From NCBI GenBank assembly GCA_947446815.1, contig CANFGT010000002.1, positions 208,193 through 272,192 of the forward strand: a stretch of 64,000 bases of DNA, read 5' to 3'. The DNA is from Acidimicrobiaceae bacterium (GTDB taxonomy: Bacteria > Actinomycetota > Acidimicrobiia > Acidimicrobiales > Ilumatobacteraceae). Numbering within the stretch: position 1 is the stretch's first letter; each line of letters starts with the position of its first letter. Made by a program: the position numbers and the translations under genes. Below, one piece after another: positions 8,383 to 16,374 of this stretch. The notes under the pieces were generated by a model that saw nothing but the letters and a program-made list of their open reading frames with translations, was not told the DNA's origin and ran no database searches.

Positions 8383-9327
8383 TTATACGGAGAGAAGATC
8401 GCGAGCACCGGTGTCTGATGACGGGTGACGCAACTTGCTCATTGCACGAGCTTCGATCTGGCGGATGCGCTCACGTGTGAGGTTGAAGTGTTCGCCCACT
8501 TCTTCCAGTGTGCGACCTTCACCGCTGCCATCAAGGCCAAAGCGCAGTTGAAGAATTTCACGCTCGCGAATATCGAGTGGAGCAAGCAAGCGCTGAATTT
8601 CTTCAGGCAACAATGCAGTTGCTGCAACTTCGAATGGTGATTCTGCAGAACGGTCTTCTACAACGTCGCCGAGTTCTGCATCGCCGTCTTCGCGTAATGG
8701 TTCAGACAAAGACAACGGTTCAGCCGCAAAGCGCAATGCTTCGGTGACTTTGTCTTCTGGCATCTCTACTTCTTTTGCCAATTCGGCAAGAGTTGCAGGG
8801 CGACCAAACTTGAGCTCGAGGCGTGAGCGTGCCTTTTGCAAACGAGCAAGAGTGTCGCCCGCGTGGACCGGAAGGCGAATAGTGCGACCGGTATTTGCGA
8901 TACCGCGCGTGATTGCCTGACGGATCCACCATGTTGCGTAGGTGGAGAATTTAAAACCTTTGCGCCAGTCGAATTTTTCAACAGCGTGCATAAGGCCAAG
9001 GTTGCCTTCTTGGATGAGGTCAAGAAGTGGAAGACCAGATGCCTGGTACTTCTTTGCGATTGAGACCACGAGACGAAGGTTGGACTGAACGAATGCACGT
9101 TCTGCGATTTCGCCCTCGCGAATGGCCTTACGAAGCTCGCGACGCTTTGTTGCGGTCAAAGTCTTCGCGTCGCCTGCTTCTTGCTCTGCAAGTGCGAGCT
9201 TTCCGGCTTCGATTGCCTTGGCAAGACGAACTTCGTCGTCCTTTGTGAGAAGGGTGTACTGACCGATGTCAGTGAGGTAAAGCCTGACGAGGTCTTCTTC
9301 GTCGCGATCGATCCGATCCTTTGCCAC
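8383..9327 (-). CDS. RpoD/SigA-family RNA polymerase sigma factor
   Basis: Sigma-70 factor of 314 residues. Region 1.2 (DLVRLYLTDIGQYTLLT), region 2 (SNLRLVVSIAKKYQASGLPL then DLIQEGNLGLMHAVEKFDWR and YATWWIRQAITRGI), region 3 (RLPVHAGDTLARL) and region 4.2 (LEEVGEHFNLTRERIRQIEA) are all present. It lacks the long N-terminal region 1.1 of many primary factors, so it could be the housekeeping sigma or a close group 2 paralogue. The start is GTG 9327. Monocistronic. Confidence 0.95.
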   Translation of the reverse strand: MAKDRIDRDEEDLVRLYLTDIGQYTLLTKDDEVRLAKAIEAGKLALAEQEAGDAKTLTATKRRELRKAIREGEIAERAFVQSNLRLVVSIAKKYQASGLPLLDLIQEGNLGLMHAVEKFDWRKGFKFSTYATWWIRQAITRGIANTGRTIRLPVHAGDTLARLQKARSRLELKFGRPATLAELAKEVEMPEDKVTEALRFAAEPLSLSEPLREDGDAELGDVVEDRSAESPFEVAATALLPEEIQRLLAPLDIREREILQLRFGLDGSGEGRTLEEVGEHFNLTRERIRQIEARAMSKLRHPSSDTGARDLLSV

Positions 9328-9472
9328 CCTTGAACCCCGCTTTTACCTAATCATTCAGCGTTGAATAACGCGAATAAACAGCAGGATACCGAGCACTTGT
9401 AGCACCCCCACAGCCGAAAGAGGAACAAATAGTTATACACAGGCCTGACACCGCAGAAAGCCTGAAAACAAC

Positions 9473-9478
9473 TAGGTT
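9473..9478 (+). promoter_or_regulatory. -10 box TAGGTT of the Bax-inhibitor-like gene
   Basis: TAGGTT ends 6 nt before ATG 9485. The 11 bases TAGGTTTTGGC here recur exactly at 15394-15404 in front of another gene. Confidence 0.5.
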
Positions 9479-9484
9479 TTGGCC

Positions 9485-10291
9485 ATGGCGAATCCCATTT
9501 TGAACGACAAAGCCCTTGGCCTAGGAAATCTCGACCAACAGAACAACACGTGGGCACCACCTGCGGGGCAACCCATCACGGACGGCCCCATTAGCCGCTG
9601 GGATGGCGGGCTGATGACCGTGAAGGGCACTGCCTCGGCGACCATCATGCTGTTGGCTCTCATCCTTGCGTCCGCCACGTTCACCTGGATGTCGATTGCA
9701 GAACCGCTTTCCGGTGCAACCGTGCAGATTCCATTCGGTTGGGTCATTGGTGGACTTCTCATCGGTTTTATTTCGGTCATCGTCGCGTCGCGCAAACCGC
9801 ATGTCGCAAAGATTGCAGCACCGATTTATGCGCTTGCGGAAGGTGTCGTGCTTGGTGCAATTAGTCGTGCATATTCCGAGCAATACAACGGAATCGTTGT
9901 TCAAGCCGTTGGCGCCACATTGGGTGTGTTTGTCGTGATGTTGCTTCTCTACCGAAGTGGCGTTGTTCGCGTGACAGATAAGTACCGCCGCATTGTGATG
10001 GGTGCAACGCTCGGCCTCATTGCGTTTTATCTCATCTCAATGGTGATCGGAATTTTCGCCGGAATGCCTTCATTCATTAACGATGCAAGCCCAATGGGCA
10101 TTGGTTTCAGCGTGTTTGTTGCAGGTCTTGCAGCGTCTCATCTTGCCTTGGACTTCGACATGATTGAGCGCGGTGTTGCGAACAAGTTGCCAGCGCACAT
10201 GGAATGGTTCTGCGCCTTGGGCCTCACTGTCACATTGGTGTGGCTGTATCTCGAGATACTTCGTCTGCTGTCAAAGCTTCGCGATCGCTAG
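9485..10291 (+). CDS. Bax inhibitor-1/YccA-family membrane protein
   Basis: Integral membrane protein of 268 residues with about seven hydrophobic helices starting near residue 50. The conserved stretches are IAAPIYALAEGVVLGAISR and the C-terminal ALDFDMIERGV with its paired acidic residues, followed by WFCALGLTVTLVWLYLEILR. The family is linked to ion leak and membrane stress; its bacterial role is unsettled. ATG 9485 is preferred over an in-frame TTG at 9479 because of the -10 box spacing. Confidence 0.92.
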   Translation: MANPILNDKALGLGNLDQQNNTWAPPAGQPITDGPISRWDGGLMTVKGTASATIMLLALILASATFTWMSIAEPLSGATVQIPFGWVIGGLLIGFISVIVASRKPHVAKIAAPIYALAEGVVLGAISRAYSEQYNGIVVQAVGATLGVFVVMLLLYRSGVVRVTDKYRRIVMGATLGLIAFYLISMVIGIFAGMPSFINDASPMGIGFSVFVAGLAASHLALDFDMIERGVANKLPAHMEWFCALGLTVTLVWLYLEILRLLSKLRDR

Positions 10292-10316
10292 ATCATTCGC
10301 TCGTCAGAGCGCATTG

Positions 10317-10333
10317 AATCGCTAGGAGCGATT
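10317..10333. terminator. Short hairpin between convergent genes
   Basis: AATCGCT and its complement AGCGATT around a 3-nt loop. The right arm overlaps the stop codon of the small DksA-like gene. There is no clear T run, so termination is only possible. Confidence 0.3.
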
Positions 10334-10535
10334 AAGGATTGCGGCGAGCCGTGGGGTTCGCTGCAAGGTGACCGGGCTCAATGGGCTCTCCGGTGATTTC
10401 GTCTTTCCAATAGGTGCCGTTGTCGAGGCGACCGAGTGCAAACTCGACATCGGCCAAGTCACGTTCCATGGTTTCGAGGTCAAGAGGGCTTTCTGGATTC
10501 ACGATTGTCATCGTAGGCGGGTCGACAGGGGTCAT
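10332..10535 (-). CDS. Small cysteine-free DksA/TraR-like protein
   Basis: A 67-residue protein. Its second half (ALGRLDNGTYWKDEITGEPI, then HLAANPTARRNP) follows the DksA/TraR C-terminal pattern 'RL-x-G-TYG-x-C-x-x-C-GEPI ... PTAR' but has no cysteine, so it cannot bind the usual zinc ion. A helical N-terminal half (LETMERDLADVEFA) fits the family's coiled region. It may contact RNA polymerase through the secondary channel, or may only share ancestry. Divergent from the cyclophilin gene. Confidence 0.7.
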   Translation of the reverse strand: MTPVDPPTMTIVNPESPLDLETMERDLADVEFALGRLDNGTYWKDEITGEPIEPGHLAANPTARRNP

Positions 10536-10564
10536 GCGAAAGAGGCACTCTGGGACACTCGTTG

Positions 10565-10570
10565 TAGCCT
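10565..10570 (+). promoter_or_regulatory. -10 box TAGCCT of the cyclophilin gene
   Basis: TAGCCT ends 7 nt before ATG 10578. Confidence 0.45.
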
Positions 10571-10577
10571 CGCTTGC

Positions 10578-11135
10578 ATGAGTTTGCCTTTCCCCGCCCT
10601 TGACGGTTCCGCACCAAAGACCCAGAAATTCCCTGAAGCACCAGAATTGGGCATTGACCCATCAAAGCGCTACACCGCAACGATGGAAACAACTTTGGGA
10701 ACCATCGTGATTGCGCTTGATGCAATTAATGCGCCTCGCACCGTCAACAACTTTGTGTACCTCGCGGGTTACCACTATTACGACGGCATCATCTTCCACC
10801 GCATCATTAACGGCTTTATGTGCCAAGGCGGCGATCCAACCGGCACCGGCACGAGCGGGCCTGGCTACCGATTCGGTGATGAATTGCCAAAGCCAGGTCA
10901 GTATCAAATTGGTTCAGTTGCAATGGCAAATGCTGGACCGAACACAAATGGTTCACAGTTCTTCATCGTGAGTGGCGCAAGCGGCGTTTCTCTTCCACCT
11001 GCATACGCATTGTTCGGTCAGGTTGTTAAGGGGCTCGACGTTGTTGACGCAATGCAGAACGTGCCAACTGCACGCGGCGATCGTCCGTTAACAGATGTGG
11101 TGATCAACAGTGTCACCATCACTGTCGCCGACTGA
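10578..11135 (+). CDS. Cyclophilin-type peptidyl-prolyl isomerase
   Basis: Cytoplasmic (no signal peptide) proline isomerase of 185 residues that assists protein folding. The cyclophilin signature is clear: FHRIINGFMCQGGDPTGTGT, where the first Arg is catalytic, and SVAMANAGPNTNGSQFFI, which forms the substrate pocket. A longer in-frame extension upstream is rejected because ATG 10578 has a well-placed -10 box and gives a normal family N-terminus. The downstream glycosylase gene overlaps its end by 26 bases. Confidence 0.94.
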   Translation: MSLPFPALDGSAPKTQKFPEAPELGIDPSKRYTATMETTLGTIVIALDAINAPRTVNNFVYLAGYHYYDGIIFHRIINGFMCQGGDPTGTGTSGPGYRFGDELPKPGQYQIGSVAMANAGPNTNGSQFFIVSGASGVSLPPAYALFGQVVKGLDVVDAMQNVPTARGDRPLTDVVINSVTITVAD

Positions 11136-12321
11136 AGTCAGTCTCGCTTCGGCTAGGCGTATTGCACTAGCCGCACAAGGATTCGCTTCGCCACGTCCGT
11201 CAGGGCGTGTTGATCGACGACATCTACGAAAAGTTCTTGACCACGTTGGACTCATTCAGATTGATTCTGTGAATGTCTTAGTGCGCAGCCAAGAACTGCC
11301 TTTGTTCTCACGGCTTGGCGATCACCCGCGAACATTGATTCCTGATGCAACAGCAGATGGCGAGCTTTTTGAATACTGGTGCCACGAAGCATCTCATCTT
11401 CCTGCGTCCATGCATCGTCTTATTCGGTGGCGTATGGAAGATGCTCGCAATGGAACGATGTGGCCCGGGCTACAGAAATTTGCCAAGTCAAAACCGAAGT
11501 TCGTTCAAGAAGTGCGTGATCGTGTGTACAACGATGGACCACTTGTTGCAGGTGATGTCAAAACTCGAACTGGTCCAAAGGGCTCATGGTGGGACTGGGA
11601 TGACGGCAAAGCTGCACTGGAGTATCTGTTTTGGACCGGCGAGATCACTGCTCAACGCCGCCCAAATGATTTCGCACGCATGTATTACGCGCCACATCAT
11701 GTGTTACCTGCTGAAGTGTTGAAAGCAAAAACGCCAACAGAACGTGAAGCGCGTGGTGAACTGCTGTTGCTTGCGGCGAAGAGCCTGGGCATTGCAACAG
11801 CAAGCGATTTGCTGGACTATCACCGACAACGCCCTGGTGCTGCAAAGCCAGTGTTGGCAGAACTGGTGCAGCGTGGTGAACTTGAACAAGTTCGCGTTGA
11901 GGGATGGCGCGAAGTTGCATACATGTTGCCTGGTGTGGCACGGCCTCGCAGTGTAAATACCCGTGCTTTGGTGTCACCATTTGACTCACTTGTGTGGTGC
12001 AGACCGCGCATTGAGCGTTTGTGGGATTTTCATTACCGCATTGAGATTTACACCCCGGAACATAAACGTGTCTACGGCTATTACGTATTGCCATTTGTGT
12101 TGGGTGATCGCATTGTTGCGCGTGTGGACTTAAAGGCAGATCGACAGGCCGGGGTGTTGTTAGTCCATGGCGCCTACAGCGAACTAGACGTTGACCTCAA
12201 GCATGTGGTGAGTGAACTTGCAGCTGAACTGAGATTGATGGCTCAGTGGTTGGGATTAGAAGCCGTGAAAATTGGCGACAAGGGTGATCTCAGCTCGGCA
12301 CTGTCTCGACAGTGTCGCTAA
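11110..12321 (+). CDS. ycaQ: YcaQ/AlkX-type winged-helix DNA glycosylase
   Basis: Predicted crosslink-repair DNA glycosylase of the HTH_42 family, 403 residues. Family hallmarks are the N-terminal winged-helix region (LIQIDSVNVLVRSQELPLFSR), YWCHEASHLP, the central LEYLFWTGEITAQRR, and the C-terminal SPFDSLVWCRPRIERLWDF with YGYYVLPFVLGDRIVARVDLK. The QxD-type catalytic motif of YcaQ corresponds to IQIDSVN. The only suitable start is GTG 11110, inside the end of the cyclophilin gene, which implies coupled expression. The 3' end overlaps the convergent DUF2236 gene by 32 bases. Confidence 0.88.
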   Translation: MSPSLSPTEVSLASARRIALAAQGFASPRPSGRVDRRHLRKVLDHVGLIQIDSVNVLVRSQELPLFSRLGDHPRTLIPDATADGELFEYWCHEASHLPASMHRLIRWRMEDARNGTMWPGLQKFAKSKPKFVQEVRDRVYNDGPLVAGDVKTRTGPKGSWWDWDDGKAALEYLFWTGEITAQRRPNDFARMYYAPHHVLPAEVLKAKTPTEREARGELLLLAAKSLGIATASDLLDYHRQRPGAAKPVLAELVQRGELEQVRVEGWREVAYMLPGVARPRSVNTRALVSPFDSLVWCRPRIERLWDFHYRIEIYTPEHKRVYGYYVLPFVLGDRIVARVDLKADRQAGVLLVHGAYSELDVDLKHVVSELAAELRLMAQWLGLEAVKIGDKGDLSSALSRQCR

Positions 12322-13210
12322 TTGTTTCAGCTGCAGGCTGATTGATGGCGGTCGCCCAACGAATTGTTGACGCGACGAAATTGCCGATCGGCTTGACGAC
12401 AATCTTTTCCGCAACGGGCAAGTAAGGAAGTTTTAGTTCCACGCGTGCCCATACGGGAAGCAACGCAATTGCTGCTGCAATGATTAGTGAATACGGAATT
12501 CGCGATGCAATAGGAAGCGGTGGCTCAAGCAAGAGATACTTGGCCACATCTGCAGATTCTGCGGTGCCCTTCAATTCGTAGCGATACATCGCAAGTTGGT
12601 CGCGAAGACCTTGAACTGAAGTTGGCGGAGCGGGAACACCAAGAGCACGAGCGATGACAGCCATGTCTTCGACATAGCCATCGGCTTCCTCGGGTGTCAG
12701 GGTGTCGGCGCCGTAGGCCTGATACGCACGAAGAAAACTGTCAACTTCTGCCACGTGCACCCAACGAAGAAGATGAGGGTCATTGGCTGAGTAGGCACGA
12801 CCATCAGAGGCAGTACCAACGACGCGAGTATGAACCGTACGAATGCGATCAATTGTTTGTTGTGCAAGATCGGCGGGCCCAAATGTCGTGGCTGCAAGAA
12901 AGTCGGCAGTGCGTTGGAGGCGACCCCATGGATCGTTGCGATAGTCCGAGTGTTGGGCAACACCTGCCATCGCCAGTGGATGTAGGGACTGAAAGAGCAG
13001 CGCTCTCATCCCACCAATAAACATGGAGGCGTCGGTATGGACTTTATGAATGGGTCGGTCGGGTGCAAACCAGCGCGGGCCGGGGGCCAACATGACCGCA
13101 GCTTGCTTGTCGTCGGCGTTATCGCCAATGACACGGTCTCGTAGGGCATCGGCCAAGGCAATACGGACAGTTTCCACTTGTTCCGAAACTCGATGAGGGA
13201 GCGATGCCAT
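12290..13210 (-). CDS. DUF2236 / MpaB-family oxygenase-like protein
   Basis: A 306-residue protein of the oxygenase MpaB family, related to heme-dependent latex-clearing enzymes. The core matches the family: IHKVHTDASMFIGGMRALLF followed by SLHPLAMAGVAQHSDY and DPWGRLQRTADFL, then a second His-containing segment HLLRWVHVAEVDSFLRAY. Substrates of bacterial members are mostly unknown. The hydrophobic stretch near residue 240 (YSLIIAAAIALLPVW) may touch the membrane. It overlaps the 3' end of the convergent glycosylase gene. Confidence 0.85.
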   Translation of the reverse strand: MASLPHRVSEQVETVRIALADALRDRVIGDNADDKQAAVMLAPGPRWFAPDRPIHKVHTDASMFIGGMRALLFQSLHPLAMAGVAQHSDYRNDPWGRLQRTADFLAATTFGPADLAQQTIDRIRTVHTRVVGTASDGRAYSANDPHLLRWVHVAEVDSFLRAYQAYGADTLTPEEADGYVEDMAVIARALGVPAPPTSVQGLRDQLAMYRYELKGTAESADVAKYLLLEPPLPIASRIPYSLIIAAAIALLPVWARVELKLPYLPVAEKIVVKPIGNFVASTIRWATAINQPAAETISDTVETVPS

Positions 13211-13272
13211 ATGTACATCGTGTCACTTCCGAAGAGTTCTCGCACCTGCGAATGTGTCACTGCCGTGAACAC

Positions 13273-13278
13273 TACGAT
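13273..13278 (+). promoter_or_regulatory. -10 box TACGAT of the AI-2E-type transporter
   Basis: TACGAT ends 7 nt before GTG 13286, which supports that start over ATG 13328 and over longer frames that would run into the divergent gene. Confidence 0.45.
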
Positions 13279-13285
13279 TCCTGCC

Positions 13286-14437
13286 GTGACTGATAACCCA
13301 ATAGTGCAGCCCGATAACTCATCGAAGATGCCCAGGTGGATACCGCGAGCCGTCATCATTTTTTGGCTTGGTTATCTCGGAACGATTCTGTTGAAGGGCA
13401 CCGTGGAACGCCTCAGCAGTTTGTTGGCCTTGCTGCTTATCTCTCTTTTTGTTGCCCTCGCGTTAGAACCAGCGGTGAACAAGTTGGTCGATCGTGGATG
13501 GCGGCGCGGAACAGCCACAGGTCTCATTCTGGCGACAGTGATTCTCGCCATCATCGGGTTTATGGCAGCCATTGGCACGATCGTTGGGCAACAAGTTGCA
13601 GACCTTCTTTCCAACTCTGAGAAGTATGTCAATGACACAGTGAAACTGATCAACGACACGGTGAAGACTCATATTGATCCCGCTGCGGTGAATGAACGAA
13701 TTGCAGACCCCAATGGAGCAGTGCAGAAGTTCATCAACGGGCAACGAGACAATGTTTTCAAAGTCTCAATTCAGGCCCTCGGCGTGATCTTCCAAGGTTT
13801 TGGAATGTTGTTGTTCTCGTTTTATCTCGTTGCGGACGGGCCACGACTTCGCCGGTCCATTTGCTCTCGTTTGCGCCCCGAACGCCAACGCAAAGTGCTT
13901 GACGCTTGGGAATTAGCGATTACAAAAACAGGCGGCTTCTTGTACTCCAAGGCATTGCTTGCAGCGCTTTCTGCATTAATGAATGGCATTGCTTTCCAGA
14001 TCATTCATATACCCGCACCGATCGCAATGGCTATCTGGGTAGGACTTGTCTCGCAGTTCCTGCCTGTTATTGGTACGTATATCGCCGGTGTACTACCTGT
14101 TCTTCTGACGTTTACAGATTCTCCGCTCAAGGCATTGTTAGTGATTGCGTTCATTGCAATCTTCCAACAAGTGGAGAATTACGTCTTCTCGCCACGTATT
14201 ACTGCGCGCACTTTGGAATTGCATCCCGCACTCGCTTTTGGTGGCGCACTCGCAGGTGTTGCAGTGCTCGGACCCATCGGAGCTGTTTTGGCCTTGCCCG
14301 CTGTTGCAATGGGGCAAGCTTTGATTTCATCGTGGGGTATTCGTCACGATGTCATTGAGGATCCATTAACCAAAGTGCATCCGAAGAAATCTCAAAAGAG
14401 AAAAATGAAGAAGACAGGATGGGATAACCCATCATGA
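13286..14437 (+). CDS. AI-2E family transporter
   Basis: Membrane permease of the AI-2E transporter (UPF0118) family, 383 residues and about eight helices. Family features include ALLLISLFVALALEPAVNKLVDRG, an amphipathic central region (about 110-175), LFSFYLVADGPRLRR, and the C-terminal QVENYVFSPRITARTLELHP. Members export varied small molecules; many are probably unrelated to quorum sensing. The tail is strongly basic. Its TGA overlaps the ATG of the asparaginase gene (ATGA), so the two form an operon. Confidence 0.9.
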   Translation: MTDNPIVQPDNSSKMPRWIPRAVIIFWLGYLGTILLKGTVERLSSLLALLLISLFVALALEPAVNKLVDRGWRRGTATGLILATVILAIIGFMAAIGTIVGQQVADLLSNSEKYVNDTVKLINDTVKTHIDPAAVNERIADPNGAVQKFINGQRDNVFKVSIQALGVIFQGFGMLLFSFYLVADGPRLRRSICSRLRPERQRKVLDAWELAITKTGGFLYSKALLAALSALMNGIAFQIIHIPAPIAMAIWVGLVSQFLPVIGTYIAGVLPVLLTFTDSPLKALLVIAFIAIFQQVENYVFSPRITARTLELHPALAFGGALAGVAVLGPIGAVLALPAVAMGQALISSWGIRHDVIEDPLTKVHPKKSQKRKMKKTGWDNPS

Positions 14438-15396
14438 CCGGTGTGCGGCCAGAGCAGTTCGCACCGCTTGCCATCATGACGCGAAGCGGAGTGGATGAAA
14501 GCATTCACTTTGGTGCACTCGTTGCTCTCAATTCCGACGGCACCACTGCATTCAGCGTGGGGGATCCAACCGTCACAATTTTCCCTCGCTCAGCAACCAA
14601 GCCTTTTCAGGCGTTAGCGATGGTGCGAGCAGGGTTGTCTTTGCCAGCAGATCAATTGGCATTGGTGTGTGCCAGCCATAATGGCCAAGCAATACATCAA
14701 GACACTGCACGTGCGATTCTCGCAACAGTGGGCCTTGATGAATCTGCACTGCTGAATACCGCTGCGTATTCGATACATGTTCCATCTGCACATGATGCAA
14801 TTCGTGCAGGCACCGGGAAAACTGCATTACAGATGGATTGCAGCGGGAAGCATTCGGGGATGTTGGCCACCTGTGTGATTAATGGATGGTCGACCACGGA
14901 CTATTTGCATCCAGAGCATCCGTTGCAACGCGCAATTACTGAAACGCTGACAGAGATAACTGGTGCGGAACCTGTCGCTATCGGAACAGATGGCTGCGGA
15001 GCTCCGGCGCATGTGATTCCACTTGTCCATCTTGCAAAAGCAATGCGCGCACTTGCTGTTGGCGATGCGGGCGCTGAAGGTGTGCAGATCTACGAAGCGA
15101 TGTCGCAGTACCCACACATGGTGGCGGGCGATGATCGACATGTCACTGATATTGCGAAGGCCATTCCAGGGCTGGCCGCAAAGGATGGCGCTGAATCGAT
15201 TTATGTTGCAACGATGGGCGATGGCCGCGCGGTGGCACTCAAACTTGCCGATGGTTCGGGACGTGGTATCTCGACCGTGTTGTTAGCGGCGTTGACTCGT
15301 TTGGGGATTGACACGACGGCTGTGCCTGTGCGGGTTGAAGAGATTGTGTTGGGACATGGACAGCCAGTGGGCCGCGTACGGGCCGTGAACATATAG
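14434..15396 (+). CDS. L-asparaginase II family protein
   Basis: Predicted asparaginase of the Rhizobium-etli-type family (PF06089), 320 residues, hydrolysing asparagine to aspartate and ammonia. Diagnostic stretches are FPRSATKPFQALAMV near the N-terminus, CASHNGQAIH, ALQMDCSGKHSGMLATC and GTDGCGAPAHVIPL; the Ser-Lys pairs in SATK and SGKH are the presumed catalytic residues. It is cytoplasmic, with no signal peptide. It is coupled to the upstream transporter gene, which might handle a related metabolite (inference). Confidence 0.9.
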   Translation: MTGVRPEQFAPLAIMTRSGVDESIHFGALVALNSDGTTAFSVGDPTVTIFPRSATKPFQALAMVRAGLSLPADQLALVCASHNGQAIHQDTARAILATVGLDESALLNTAAYSIHVPSAHDAIRAGTGKTALQMDCSGKHSGMLATCVINGWSTTDYLHPEHPLQRAITETLTEITGAEPVAIGTDGCGAPAHVIPLVHLAKAMRALAVGDAGAEGVQIYEAMSQYPHMVAGDDRHVTDIAKAIPGLAAKDGAESIYVATMGDGRAVALKLADGSGRGISTVLLAALTRLGIDTTAVPVRVEEIVLGHGQPVGRVRAVNI

Positions 15397-15399
15397 GTT
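15394..15399 (+). promoter_or_regulatory. -10 box TAGGTT of the metallo-hydrolase gene
   Basis: TAGGTT overlaps the asparaginase stop codon and ends 6 nt before GTG 15406. Confidence 0.5.
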
Positions 15400-15405
15400 T
15401 TGGCG

Positions 15406-16374
15406 GTGGCTATTCCATTTGTTCCGCGTATCGACGATGCGCCGTATTTCGTGCCAGAACAAGTCACGCCATTGATGCAACGTGTGATTGCGAAGAATCC
15501 TTCAAAGTTCAGCTATCACGGCACCGGCACCTACATCATCGGCACAAAAGATGTTGTCGTTATTGATCCAGGCCCGAAGATTGATTCACATCGAGACGCA
15601 TTGCACGCTGCGTTACAGGGACGCAATGTTGTCGGAATTGTTGTCACTCATTGCCATTCGGACCATTCACCTCTCACTGAATGGCTCCACGCAGAAACTG
15701 GAGCGACGCGTTTCGCCATTGGGCCACACCGCGTGTATGAAGGCTTTGTCGAAGAAGATGATCATGACCCATCAGAGGACGACCCTGATGAGAAAAAAGA
15801 TGAATCAGAAGAAGAACGTGAAACGATCGATCTTGCATTCGCACCTGATGTCGCAGTCATTGATGGTGAGACGTTTCTCTCGACTGCTGAGTTTTCATTA
15901 ACTGCCGTTGCAACACCTGGGCATACTTCTAATCACCTCAGCGTGGCGATGGATATCGACAACACATTGTTTACGGGTGATCATGTCATGGGTTGGTCGA
16001 CAACTGTTGTGTCTCCCCCTGATGGTGACATGCGTGCATATATCGAATCAATGCACAAAGTAATTGCGCGCCAAGATGCGATTTTGTGGCCGACGCATGG
16101 CGGTCCGATTACAGACCCTCAACCATTTCTCGCCGCGTATCTAGGCCATCGCTTGGAACGTGAAAAGCAAATAGTGGAACAAATCGCTGTAGGCAATGAC
16201 ACGATTCCAGGAATTGTCAAAGTGTTATACGCGAGTATTGATAAAAAATTGCATCGTCCTGCGCGCCGCAGTGTGTGGTCTCATCTGCGCAAACTGGTGG
16301 ACGATGGTGTCATCGCCACAGTTGATGGTGGCGCACCGCGTTTGCTGGGCACATACAAGTTGGCCCACGTCTAA
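15406..16374 (+). CDS. Metallo-beta-lactamase-fold hydrolase (LACTB2-like)
   Basis: Binuclear metal hydrolase of 322 residues. The metal motif is THCHSDH (81-87), with further ligands in ATPGHTSNHLS, FTGDHVMGW and WPTHGGPITDP. The C-terminal winged-helix-like domain (about 255-320) is typical of LACTB2-type enzymes, which act as nucleases or thioesterases. A strongly acidic insert (about 115-140, Asp/Glu-rich) is unusual. GTG 15406 is preferred over TTG 15400 by analogy with the identical promoter at 9473. Its TAA directly abuts the stop of the convergent gene. Confidence 0.88.
   Translation: MAIPFVPRIDDAPYFVPEQVTPLMQRVIAKNPSKFSYHGTGTYIIGTKDVVVIDPGPKIDSHRDALHAALQGRNVVGIVVTHCHSDHSPLTEWLHAETGATRFAIGPHRVYEGFVEEDDHDPSEDDPDEKKDESEEERETIDLAFAPDVAVIDGETFLSTAEFSLTAVATPGHTSNHLSVAMDIDNTLFTGDHVMGWSTTVVSPPDGDMRAYIESMHKVIARQDAILWPTHGGPITDPQPFLAAYLGHRLEREKQIVEQIAVGNDTIPGIVKVLYASIDKKLHRPARRSVWSHLRKLVDDGVIATVDGGAPRLLGTYKLAHV

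Noticed and set aside
13178..13285. Longer N-terminus for the AI-2E-type transporter
   Set aside because: It would overlap the divergent DUF2236 gene, and GTG 13286 has a suitably spaced -10 box.
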